Source of the DNA: Gammaproteobacteria bacterium
Lineage (GTDB): Bacteria > Pseudomonadota > Gammaproteobacteria > Steroidobacterales > Steroidobacteraceae
DNA: 64,000 bases
Assembly (NCBI GenBank): GCA_947455595.1
Contig: CANGOP010000012.1
Location: 1-64,000, forward strand
Direction of reading: 5' to 3'
The notes beneath the pieces are model-generated. The model was not told where the DNA came from, did no database searches, and saw only the letters and a program-made list of their open reading frames with translations. The position numbers and the translations under genes are program-made. Shown one piece after another: positions 8,931-16,750 of this stretch (its first letter is position 1; each line of letters opens with the position of its first letter).

Positions 8931-10036
8931 TCACTGTTGATAATTTAAATAAGCGCTTCGGCGATCTTCACGTCCTAAAAGACGTCAGCACGCAGATTAA
9001 TAAGGGGGATGTCGTCTCCATCATTGGACCTTCCGGTTGTGGAAAGAGCACGTTTCTTCGCTGCTTGAATCTTCTGGAACAACCGGACTCGGGGACCATC
9101 GTCGTCAATGGTCAGGACATCACGGCACCCGGGGTCCATATCGCGTCAATTCGACAAAAGATGAACATGGTTTTTCAATCGTTCAATCTTTTTTCGCATC
9201 TCACCGTGTTGGAGAACCTCACCGTCGGCCCCATCAAGCTGAAAGGATTCGCCCCCACCGTCGCCGAGGAGAAGGCCTGCGAGTTATTGCGCCTCGTCGG
9301 GCTTGGAGACAAAGGGCATCATTTCCCAGACGAACTCTCCGGCGGGCAGAAGCAGCGGGTTGCGATCGCGCGCTGCCTAGCCATGGAGCCAGAGGTGATC
9401 CTTTTCGACGAGCCCACCTCGGCGCTTGATCCAACGATGGTTCGGGAAGTGCTGTCGGTGATTCGACGGCTGGCAAAAGACGGCATGACGATGCTGATTG
9501 TCACGCATGAGATGGATTTCGCTCGCGACGTATCCAATCGGGTGTTCTATATGGACGCCGGTGGCATCCATGAAGATGGGACACCGGAGCAGATATTTCT
9601 CAACCCGCAGCGAGAAAAGACACGTGCGTTCATCAATCGCACCAGGAGCTTGTCTTTCACGATTGCTGACAGAAATTTCGACTTTTATGGCATGAACGCT
9701 GAAATCGAGGGGTTTTGCGAGAAACAAATCCTCTCGAAGCGTTTTCGGCAGAATCTTCTCCTGTTGGTGGAAGAGTTGGTGCTGGTTCACCAGCCCTTAC
9801 TCGCGTACGGACCCCTCACGCTGCGGATCGAGCATGCGGAGCGGTCAAATCAGCTCGGGGTCATTTGCGAGCAGGCAGGATTGGACAGGAATCCCCTAGT
9901 CGGCGGCCACTTACCGGATGAGTTCGGGGTGATGATTATCCGTAGCCTCGTGCAGTCGATTGATCACCGGCATGAAAGTGGCCATTCTAGGCTAACCTTG
10001 GTTGTCCGCTCTAAGGCGCCTCCAGAGAATGGGTAA
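8927..10036 (+). CDS. Amino-acid ABC transporter ATPase (GlnQ-like) with an extra C-terminal domain
   Basis: A 369-residue protein. Residues 1 to about 243 are a complete polar-amino-acid transporter ATPase: Walker [10 protein letters not shown] at 34-42, signature LSGGQKQR, Walker [14 protein letters not shown], and the switch histidine in IVTHEMDFA. Ordinary GlnQ proteins stop near residue 245. Here about 120 residues follow, including [17 protein letters not shown], then [19 protein letters not shown] and [10 protein letters not shown]. The spacing of these pieces resembles the RsbW-type HATPase fold, but the Asn of the N-box and the DxGxG box are not preserved. I infer a decayed HATPase-like regulatory tail. 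It overlaps the upstream permease and its stop touches the amidase ATG. Bases 8941-9000 hand-count to 25/60 G+C. Confidence 0.88.
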   Translation: MITVDNLNKRFGDLHVLKDVSTQINKGDVVSIIGPSGCGKSTFLRCLNLLEQPDSGTIVVNGQDITAPGVHIASIRQKMNMVFQSFNLFSHLTVLENLTVGPIKLKGFAPTVAEEKACELLRLVGLGDKGHHFPDELSGGQKQRVAIARCLAMEPEVILFDEPTSALDPTMVREVLSVIRRLAKDGMTMLIVTHEMDFARDVSNRVFYMDAGGIHEDGTPEQIFLNPQREKTRAFINRTRSLSFTIADRNFDFYGMNAEIEGFCEKQILSKRFRQNLLLLVEELVLVHQPLLAYGPLTLRIEHAERSNQLGVICEQAGLDRNPLVGGHLPDEFGVMIIRSLVQSIDHRHESGHSRLTLVVRSKAPPENG

Positions 10037-11532
10037 TGCACCGTCGTGAATTACTACTAGCCGGTCTGTTAAGTCCACTTATGGCGCATGGCAGTGAGGG
10101 TTCACCGACCCGTACTCAGGAGCCCTTTTCGTGGTCAGCCGAGAGGCTTGCACAAGCGCTCCGTAGCGGCGAACTGGGGGTCGTTGAGTACGCTCGGGCC
10201 GCGATTGACCGGGTGAAATCTGCGAAGGCATTAAATGCCTTCATCACTTTTGATCCCGAGCAGGTACTCGCGGACGCCCGCCAGTTAGAACGCCGTCGAT
10301 CTCACCGCAGGACGGGCGCACTCTTCGGCGTTCCCATTCCCATCAAGGACAGCGTCAATACGGCTCAGTACCCGACGAGCGGTGGCACGTCTGCCTTGCG
10401 GCACTTTCGCCCAAGGGGCGACGCTCCCATCGTTGCCCGCTTGCGAGCGGAGGGGGCAATCGTTTTGGGGAAAACCAATCTCCACGAACTGTCCTACGGG
10501 TGGACCAGCAACAATTTGGCTTTCGGTCCTGTACGCAATCCCTATGGTCTTGATCGGATCCCCGGCGGCAGTTCGGGCGGCACGGCCGCTGCCGTGGCAG
10601 CGCGACTGGCGCCTTTCGGAATCGCGGAGGACACCGAGGGAAGCATCCGGGTTCCGGCGGCCCTCTGTGGTGTCGCCGGTTTTCGGCCAACCACGGGACG
10701 CTATTCAACAGAAGGTGCGATTCCCATTTCGCCCCTATTCGATCAGATCGGTCCGGTAGCCCATCACGCGTCCGATCTCCTGCTGTTTGACCGCCTCATG
10801 AGCGACGATCCGACCGTCGTTGCGCAGCAAAGTTTGAAAGGTATCCGTCTTGGGGTCGTGCAGGACCCGTTCTGGCGTGACCTACATCCGCAAGTCGAGG
10901 CGGCAGCCCGTGCCGCCTTACGACGCCTACAGGACGCGGGTGCTGAATTGGTGGAGGCAGATTGGCCTGAACTGACCGACAGGGTCGGCACGATTTGCGA
11001 GCCGATCCAAAATCACGATGTTCGTATTGCGCTGACGGCGTTCTTGCGGCGTTATTCCGCGCCGACTGACTTTGACGGAGTGGTATCAGCAGCAAGCGCA
11101 GACATCCGGGCGGTGTTCGCGCATGACATTCTGCCGGGAAGCCCCGGGTTTGTAGATGCACACCGTTATCAGGAGATGGTCCACGTTCAATTGCCTGCAC
11201 TCCGTCAGGCCTATGCCGACTTTTTCGAGCGACTGCGCGTCTCGGCCATCGTTTTCCCGACCACGCGGACGACGGCCCCGCGTATCGGAGAAGAGGAACT
11301 CGTCGACATAGGCGGTCGCCAGATCGACTTCACCCGGGCAATTGCGGGAAATATCGCACCTGGAAGTACGGCGGGACTGCCAGGGCTCGTACTACCGATA
11401 GGCCTAGACACCGGCGGACTGCCGCTGTCGCTGGAGTTTGATGGCCCTGCTGGCTCTGACCGCGCCTTACTCAGCCTCGCCGTCTGCTTGGAGGAGACTC
11501 TGGGGCGACTTGCGCCGCCCCAGACCACCTAG
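10036..11532 (+). CDS. Amidase-signature family hydrolase, exported
   Basis: A 498-residue amidase-signature enzyme. It shows the Ser-cisSer-Lys triad segments: PIPIKDS for the lysine near residue 98, and GGSSGGTAAAVAA with IAEDTEGSIRVPAALCGVAGFRPT for the serines. The N-terminus ([19 protein letters not shown]) looks like a twin-arginine-style signal sequence, so it probably acts in the periplasm. Family members hydrolyse carboxamides, including amino-acid amides and acylamides; the substrate here is unknown. The ATG overlaps the last base of the ABC ATPase stop codon, so it is probably translated from the same message. That makes it plausible that it releases the amino acid the transporter imports. 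Confidence 0.83.
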   Translation: MHRRELLLAGLLSPLMAHGSEGSPTRTQEPFSWSAERLAQALRSGELGVVEYARAAIDRVKSAKALNAFITFDPEQVLADARQLERRRSHRRTGALFGVPIPIKDSVNTAQYPTSGGTSALRHFRPRGDAPIVARLRAEGAIVLGKTNLHELSYGWTSNNLAFGPVRNPYGLDRIPGGSSGGTAAAVAARLAPFGIAEDTEGSIRVPAALCGVAGFRPTTGRYSTEGAIPISPLFDQIGPVAHHASDLLLFDRLMSDDPTVVAQQSLKGIRLGVVQDPFWRDLHPQVEAAARAALRRLQDAGAELVEADWPELTDRVGTICEPIQNHDVRIALTAFLRRYSAPTDFDGVVSAASADIRAVFAHDILPGSPGFVDAHRYQEMVHVQLPALRQAYADFFERLRVSAIVFPTTRTTAPRIGEEELVDIGGRQIDFTRAIAGNIAPGSTAGLPGLVLPIGLDTGGLPLSLEFDGPAGSDRALLSLAVCLEETLGRLAPPQTT

Positions 11533-11541
11533 TCACCGCAT

Positions 11542-13380
11542 TCAATTGGTACGAGCGCGTTCCGACGTAATCCAATCGTCGATGACACGCTCCAAAACGG
11601 TGAGCGGCAGACCGCCATGGTCAATAACCGCGTTGTGAAAGCGACGTATATCGAACTTCGCGCCGAGAGCTTCCTCGGCTTTGTGCCGCTGAGCGAGGAT
11701 CACCTGCTCGCCCACCTTGTAGGCGGTTGCTTGGCCGGGCCAAACCAAATATCGATCGGTTTCTGCCTCCGCAAAACCGCGCTCTAGTTGCGCATGCTCA
11801 ACGAGATAGTCGATGGACTGATCGCGAGTCCATCCAAACGCGTGCATACCGGTATCCACGACGAGGCGAGCGGCCCGGTGGGCTTCCATACTCAGTCGTC
11901 CAAATCGAGTGTAGGGATCGGTGTAAAGACCTAACTGCGCACCAAGCCCCTCGGAGTACAGCCCCCAGCCCTCGCTGAAACCAGAATTGCCATAGGCCCG
12001 ACGCCACTTGGGCAGCGCGCTTAATTCTTGCGCTCGTGCAATCTGTAAGTGATGACCGGGTACCGCTTCGTGCAACACCAGAGCGTCCATCGTCCACTTC
12101 GGCCAGGCTGCAAGATTATTGGTATTGGCCTCAAAGTAACCGGCTCGCGAACCATCGATCGCGCCCGCGATGTAATGGGGCGCGTTATTTCCTTCTTCCT
12201 TGGACATCGGTCGTACGCCGTACGGGAGCCGCGGCAATTCGACAAACAGTGACGGCAATTGTGGATCAATGCGCTTCGCAATATCTCGAAGCGCCGACAA
12301 CTCTGCCTCCGCAGATTCATATTGAAACTGCTTGTCCGACCGCAAGAAGGTTCGGAACTCAGCGATTGAGCCATTAAAACCAGCCTCTCGCATCACGTCT
12401 CGCATCGCCGCATCGATCCGAGCGACCTCACGCAGTCCCAACTCATGGATTTCGCGAGCGGTCATACGCGTGGTGTTGTAATGCTGCAAACTCCAAGCGT
12501 AGTACTCGTCACCATTAGGCAACTGCGATGCGCCCGTCTTCGCGGCGGCAGCGGGGACATAGGTCGCTGCCAGGTAGTCACGCAAGATTACGAGCGCCGG
12601 CATAACCTGAGCGCGAATAATCGTCGCAGCCTCCTGCTTCAAGGAAGCCTGAGCCGCAGCGGGCACGGTGGACGGGAATTTTACAAAAGGGGCGTAGAGC
12701 GGGTTGTGCTCGAGGTCGTCATTGAGCAGCGGACCAAACTGCGTGGGCAACCGCTCAATGGCCACGCGTGGCGGGACGAGACTAACCGATCGCCCCGCCT
12801 CCAGAATGGCCTGTTGTTGGGCAAATACGGTTGGCCATTGCGCCATTCGCTTGAGGAAGTGACGGTAGTCACTCTCATCTTGAAAGCGGGTCGCACGCAC
12901 CAATTGCGGCAGCGATAACTGGGGGCCGGACATTTGATTCATCGCGAACGGCGAGTCGTCCGATGAAAATGCCAAATCCAGTTTTGGAGCTACGCCGCGA
13001 TAGAGCGCATCACCTTTTGCCGCTAGTTCTGCCGTAAATTCGAAGATATCGCGGGAAATTCGATCTTCTCCGCTCAGCTTCGAACGATCTATTAGACGAA
13101 TCGCGTTCAGCGCTTGCGTATGGTGTGCGCGTCGTGATGCGATCGCGGAGGGTGATCGATCCGTCACGCGGTCATCATAACGATGATCGCCGAGGGACGT
13201 GGCATGCTCTGGAAACTGACTGAGTTCCCATTCCCACTCGGAATCCAACAGTTGATGAAGCGCACTGACAGCGGGTTCGCTCGCTGCCATCGCGGCACTC
13301 ACGGGCGCCGTCGCAACGGCAAATAGCGACAAGAAGCCCAACATCCACGCAATCTTCCGACCCACATTCAATGGCAACAT
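11542..13380 (-). CDS. DUF885 family metallohydrolase (M32-like), exported
   Basis: A DUF885 protein of about 612 residues when started at the ATG at 13380. The longer ORF in the track adds 104 residues with no domain character that would overlap the divergent FAD gene. From 13380 the protein begins with a good signal peptide (MLPLNVGRKIAWMLGFLSLF, cut near AAMA). The zinc-binding motif HEAVPGHHLQ is present near the last third, followed by SEGWGLYSEGLG. DUF885 proteins are gluzincin-like peptidases with few characterised members. Location is probably periplasmic. It converges on the amidase and is divergent from the FAD oxidoreductase. Confidence 0.82.
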   Translation of the reverse strand: MLPLNVGRKIAWMLGFLSLFAVATAPVSAAMAASEPAVSALHQLLDSEWEWELSQFPEHATSLGDHRYDDRVTDRSPSAIASRRAHHTQALNAIRLIDRSKLSGEDRISRDIFEFTAELAAKGDALYRGVAPKLDLAFSSDDSPFAMNQMSGPQLSLPQLVRATRFQDESDYRHFLKRMAQWPTVFAQQQAILEAGRSVSLVPPRVAIERLPTQFGPLLNDDLEHNPLYAPFVKFPSTVPAAAQASLKQEAATIIRAQVMPALVILRDYLAATYVPAAAAKTGASQLPNGDEYYAWSLQHYNTTRMTAREIHELGLREVARIDAAMRDVMREAGFNGSIAEFRTFLRSDKQFQYESAEAELSALRDIAKRIDPQLPSLFVELPRLPYGVRPMSKEEGNNAPHYIAGAIDGSRAGYFEANTNNLAAWPKWTMDALVLHEAVPGHHLQIARAQELSALPKWRRAYGNSGFSEGWGLYSEGLGAQLGLYTDPYTRFGRLSMEAHRAARLVVDTGMHAFGWTRDQSIDYLVEHAQLERGFAEAETDRYLVWPGQATAYKVGEQVILAQRHKAEEALGAKFDIRRFHNAVIDHGGLPLTVLERVIDDWITSERARTN

Positions 13381-13489
13381 CCGGTTTCTCTCCTCGACAG
13401 TATTTTTGAATCCTCCGCTGTCTACGCCGACAGAGCAAGCAGCCGGCGATAGCTCCGGTATGCTTCGCGGAGTGGGAGGTGGCTGAAGC

Positions 13490-14692
13490 ATGCGACGACG
13501 ACAGTTTCTGGTCGGTATCGGTAGCCTCGCGACCGGATGGTCGATGGCAGGGTCCGCTCGTCGGCGCCCACTCCGAGTTGGGGTTGTCGGTGCCGGCATA
13601 CTCGGCAGTTCTATCGGGTTGCATCTGGCGCTTGCCGGCGCGGACGTCACCATGATCGAGAGTGTCGGGCCGGCAGCCGGCGCGACGCGCAATTCCTATG
13701 CTTGGCTGAATGCGTTTGTAGGCGATCCTCTTTATCGGGATCTAAGACTGGCGAGCCTCGCCCGGTGGCGCTGGCTGGACGATCGCTATGCGCTTGGCAT
13801 TCAGTGGGGCGGTTACTTGAACTGGGGAGCAGGCGAGGAAGGCCGGGCAACGGTTCAGGCCAACTTCGACCAAATCGTCGACTCCTCAGCGCCCGCTCGG
13901 ATGCAAAGTCCTGACGAGGTTGTACGCCGGGCGCCCTACCTTACGCCGGGTCCGATCGACGCCGCGCTGTTTGCGCCCAACGATGGTCACCTCGATCCCG
14001 AGGCCGTGACTCTCCGCTTGATCGAGGCCGCACGGGCCTGTGGCGTCCGGTTTGCCTGCCCAAGCCGTGTGGAGGAACTGGCATTCCGACACGGCCGCCT
14101 GACCGCAGCGATCACCTCGACAGGCCGCGTCGAACTTGACCGCCTCGTGGTGGCGGCGGGCACAGCCACACCTGCCATTGCTGCACTGGCCGGCGGACAT
14201 TTTTCGCTGGCGCACGCCCCGGGTATTCTCGCGCACACCCACCCGCTGGCGTTCTTGACGAATCTCACGCATGAGGGCCCTGGGGAGTCGAGTTTCAAAC
14301 AACTCGCAAACGGACGGATTGTGGCGTACGACGCACCCCATCCGCCGGACATCGCCGCTCATACCGGGATCCGCGCCAATGAGATGGATTACCCCTCCGA
14401 AGCGCTGCGGCGAGAGCATGGCGAGCGGATGCTCGCCCATCTCTCCCGCTACTGCCCGCAGATTCAGGCCCGCGACTGGGCGCGGCTGACTCTGGGATTC
14501 CGCCCGATGCCCCCGGACGACAGGCCTATTGTGGGCGCGCTACCGAGCGCGCCCGACGTGCATATTGCGGTCACCCATAGCGGGGTCACCCTTGCCGCGA
14601 TCTTAGGGCGATTAGTCGCCTCAGAGGTTGTCGATGGCACGCGGTCGACCGTTTTGCACCCCTACCGGCCAGAGCGATTCGCAGCCCACTGA
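13490..14692 (+). CDS. FAD-dependent oxidoreductase, DAO (glycine/D-amino-acid oxidase) family
   Basis: A 400-residue flavoprotein. The FAD dinucleotide-binding motif VGVVGAGILGSSIGLHLA lies near residues 29-46, after a short arginine-rich leader (MRRRQFLVGIGSLATG) that could be a twin-arginine signal. The C-terminal part has the usual DAO-family end, with LGFRPMPPDDRPIVGALP and HSGVTLAAILGRLVASEV. Family members oxidise amino acids or N-methyl amino acids (D-amino acid, sarcosine or glycine oxidases and dehydrogenases). Substrate is unknown. The start lies about 110 bases from the divergent DUF885 gene. The exported hydrolases and the amino-acid transporter nearby fit a role in amino-acid catabolism. 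Confidence 0.8.
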   Translation: MRRRQFLVGIGSLATGWSMAGSARRRPLRVGVVGAGILGSSIGLHLALAGADVTMIESVGPAAGATRNSYAWLNAFVGDPLYRDLRLASLARWRWLDDRYALGIQWGGYLNWGAGEEGRATVQANFDQIVDSSAPARMQSPDEVVRRAPYLTPGPIDAALFAPNDGHLDPEAVTLRLIEAARACGVRFACPSRVEELAFRHGRLTAAITSTGRVELDRLVVAAGTATPAIAALAGGHFSLAHAPGILAHTHPLAFLTNLTHEGPGESSFKQLANGRIVAYDAPHPPDIAAHTGIRANEMDYPSEALRREHGERMLAHLSRYCPQIQARDWARLTLGFRPMPPDDRPIVGALPSAPDVHIAVTHSGVTLAAILGRLVASEVVDGTRSTVLHPYRPERFAAH

Positions 14693-14854
14693 TCTGCGGG
14701 GGAATTGTGCTTGCTGCGGGCCGTGATTTTGACGCCACTTCCAGCCCTTTAGATGAATCTTTTTAACTCATAGATCAGGGTTATTTCGTTTGCCGAATCG
14801 GCACAACTCAATGAAATATAAGGGCCCTGTAGTTCGCAGATCAAAGGAATCGTC

Positions 14855-15010
14855 ATGATGACGACACTTCGCATGCCATCCACTTGGTGGGATGCCCTTG
14901 CCCAGAAATCGGCTCGCGACACCCGGCTTCAGCGCCAACAACCCGCCCAGCAGGTCAGGACTTACCCGCTGTGGATGTGGCGGTCAGGGATCATCGTGCG
15001 CTCTCGCTAA
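14855..15010 (+). CDS. Possible small protein, 51 aa, unrecognised
   Basis: An ATG with AAAGGA 6 bases upstream opens a 51-codon frame ending in TAA. It is too short for the supplied ORF track. The peptide contains WW near residue 11 and WMW near residue 40, is rich in Gln and Arg, and has no signal peptide or membrane segment. A strong hairpin (15020-15045) begins 9 bases after the stop, which fits a short monocistronic message. I do not recognise it. It could be a real small protein, a leader peptide or chance; the ribosome site and following hairpin are the only support. Confidence 0.35.
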   Translation: MMTTLRMPSTWWDALAQKSARDTRLQRQQPAQQVRTYPLWMWRSGIIVRSR

Positions 15011-15019
15011 GAGCGGTTG

Positions 15020-15045
15020 GGGAGGCCGCCGAATCACGGCCTCCC
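15020..15045. terminator. GC-rich hairpin, possible terminator
   Basis: GGGAGGCCG and CGGCCTCCC form a perfect 9-bp stem with an 8-base loop. No T-run follows on either strand. It lies between the small ORF on the plus strand and the end of the binding lipoprotein on the minus strand, so it could serve both. Confidence 0.5.
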
Positions 15046-15080
15046 GCCTCCCCCATTAACGTAGGGAGGGATCTGCTGAA

Positions 15081-15851
15081 TTACTCAGCAACGAGCGCCG
15101 ACAGTCCGCCCTGATAGTACGGGGTCGAGAAGAGCACTTTCGTCGAACGCTCGGCCGTGATCGTGATGCACGCGCCGATCATGTCGACTTTTCCGGAAAT
15201 CAGTGCCGGAATCATGGCGCCAAAATCCATATTCACCACCTCAATGCGTCGACCCAATCGCTGGGCAACACGGCGGGCGATTTCAACATCGAGGCCCACG
15301 ACGGCCTGACTGCCGTCCACGAAGGAGAATGGTTCCGTCACAGCCGAGGTGCCGAATCGCAGCACCGGGCCATCAGTAGCGGGAATTTCAGGCATCGCGG
15401 CAGGCGCTCCGACATCTGGAAGCCAACGCTTGACCATCGCTGCGTAGTCACCGTTCGCCTTCATATCGGCGACCACGCCATCAATGGCGGCTTTCAACTC
15501 AGCATCACCCAAACGGACGGCAAATCCATAATCGTCCTTGGTGATTGGATCCGGAAGCACCCGGAGGCCGGGATTTTTAGCCGCGATGTTGCGAAGAATC
15601 GGCTCGTCGTAGGCGGCGACATCCGCCTTATGCGACTTCACCGCCAACGCCGCATCGAGAACGGTATTGAAGTAGCTGATTTTGGCCGTCGGGATTTTGC
15701 TCAACACGAGCTGGTCGGCAACTGTACCGGTGGGCACGGCAAACTCCTTGCCGTCTAGATCAGCGACCGAATTGATTTTCGCACGCTGCGTGCAACCGGC
15801 CACCAAGGTCAACCCTACCAGCAGAGAAATCAATAAACGATTACGAAACAT
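15081..15851 (-). CDS. Polar amino-acid binding lipoprotein with swapped lobe order
   Basis: A family 3 solute-binding lipoprotein of 256 residues from the ATG at 15851 (GGAG 6 bases upstream; ATGs at 15857 and 15863 are alternatives). The signal is MFRNRLLISLLVGLTLVAGC with Cys20 as the lipidated residue. The lobe order is unusual. Residues 28-145 match lobe 2 (VADLDGKEFAVPTGTVADQL, then DDYGFAVRLGDAELKAAIDG, ending MVKRWLPD). Residues 163-255 match lobe 1 (LRFGTSAVTEPFSFVDG, SGKVDMIGACITITAER), and the protein stops right after the hinge strand (STPYYQGGLSALV). All parts of a normal binding protein are present, so this is a permutation and not a truncation. It has no transporter genes beside it and may serve the fusion transporter at 7425. 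Confidence 0.85.
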   Translation of the reverse strand: MFRNRLLISLLVGLTLVAGCTQRAKINSVADLDGKEFAVPTGTVADQLVLSKIPTAKISYFNTVLDAALAVKSHKADVAAYDEPILRNIAAKNPGLRVLPDPITKDDYGFAVRLGDAELKAAIDGVVADMKANGDYAAMVKRWLPDVGAPAAMPEIPATDGPVLRFGTSAVTEPFSFVDGSQAVVGLDVEIARRVAQRLGRRIEVVNMDFGAMIPALISGKVDMIGACITITAERSTKVLFSTPYYQGGLSALVAE

Positions 15852-16011
15852 GCGCATCTCCATGAGCAACTAGGCGGTCATTATAGTGCCGGGGCATTCA
15901 ATATCCGTTTGAAAATTCGCGACTTCTCGCCATTCAGTAGACGATAGCCATCCATGCCCCGCACCCCTTTTGCTAGGCTGACGCTCCATCTTTCGCCGTC
16001 CGGAAGAAGTC

Positions 16012-16326
16012 ATGACGTACTGCTCACATTGCGGCTTTCAGGCTCAGCCACAAGCGGTGGTATGCGTGCGATGTGGCGCCGCGATCAGACATGACTTTAC
16101 GGCGACTCGCGATCCAGCATCCTCTCCCTACGACTGGCTGACCACCGCCCTACTTTGTTTTTTCTTGGGCGTCTTTGGCATACACCGCTTCTATACGGGT
16201 CACCGCGCGATCGGGGTTTTCCAGTTACTCACGGCCGGTGGCTGCGGTATCTGGTGGCTATTCGATATGTTGATGATCATTCTCGGGAACTTCCGAGATG
16301 CCGATGGCCGGGTTCTCACGCGCTGA
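16012..16326 (+). CDS. TM2-domain membrane protein with N-terminal zinc ribbon
   Basis: A 104-residue protein. The N-terminus has two CxxC pairs (CSHCG near residue 4 and CVRCG near residue 20), forming a zinc ribbon. The C-terminal half is a TM2 domain with two membrane helices: ALLCFFLGVFGIHRFYTG and GGCGIWWLFDMLMIILGNF. The connecting GIHRFYTG and final DxxMIILG segments are typical of TM2. These proteins are widespread inner-membrane proteins without a settled function. It stands alone between the binding lipoprotein and the zinc-finger gene. Confidence 0.8.
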   Translation: MTYCSHCGFQAQPQAVVCVRCGAAIRHDFTATRDPASSPYDWLTTALLCFFLGVFGIHRFYTGHRAIGVFQLLTAGGCGIWWLFDMLMIILGNFRDADGRVLTR

Positions 16327-16404
16327 TTCTCAAAAACGCCACGCGCCGGCTGAATTTTGTGAGCGTGGCGCTATCGATGCACTCGCTCAGCCCGCGTCTA
16401 GGTG

Positions 16405-16671
16405 TTAGCGCAACTGGCTATCTTTCGATCCCCGTCGATTATAAGGACTGGCCGCACGGCGATGCTCATCGAGCGCGCTCTGACAGGTCACGCACAGACG
16501 CACCCCGGGGACTGCGATCCGACGAGCCTCCGGAATCTCTGCTTCACACTCTTCGCACGCGTTGAGGCTCGGCCCTTGAGCTAACTGCGCGCGCGCACGC
16601 TCCACAGCATCCTTAATGCTGTCATCAATCTGCTGCTGCACCGCGCCGTCTGCTGCCCAACCACCTGCCAC
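16405..16671 (-). CDS. TraR/DksA-type C4 zinc-finger protein
   Basis: An 88-residue protein starting at GTG (16671) with AAGGAGA about 7 bases upstream. The DksA/TraR zinc finger is CEECEAEIP...GVRLCVTCQSALD, two CxxC pairs separated by 17 residues. The short N-terminal helix is much shorter than the DksA coiled coil, so this is a YbiI/TraR-size member. Such proteins may bind the RNA polymerase secondary channel, but many small ones are uncharacterised. It is convergent with the TM2 gene and divergent from the quinone reductase. Confidence 0.8.
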   Translation of the reverse strand: MAGGWAADGAVQQQIDDSIKDAVERARAQLAQGPSLNACEECEAEIPEARRIAVPGVRLCVTCQSALDEHRRAASPYNRRGSKDSQLR

Positions 16672-16750
16672 GGGTCTCTCCTTAGATTACGGATCTCAAG
16701 GCTAACATCCCGACTCGCGACAGCGCATCAGCCCCGTTACACTGCCAGTC

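Larger units (their letters stand above)
14693..15080. other. Intergenic stretch with a palindrome, a possible small ORF and a hairpin
   Basis: This 388-base gap separates the FAD oxidoreductase from the convergent binding lipoprotein. It holds a perfect 13-base palindrome TGCCGAATCGGCA at about 14793, a small Trp-containing ORF (14855-15010) with a ribosome site, and a GC-rich hairpin (15020-15045). No known gene or RNA family is recognisable. Confidence 0.5.

Noticed and set aside
13381-13692. N-terminal 104 residues of the long DUF885 ORF
   Set aside because: They precede a good signal peptide, have no domain, and overlap the divergent FAD oxidoreductase gene.
15081-15869. Binding lipoprotein as a truncated pseudogene
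   Set aside because: It ends early for a standard lobe order, but both lobes are complete when the order is read as swapped.
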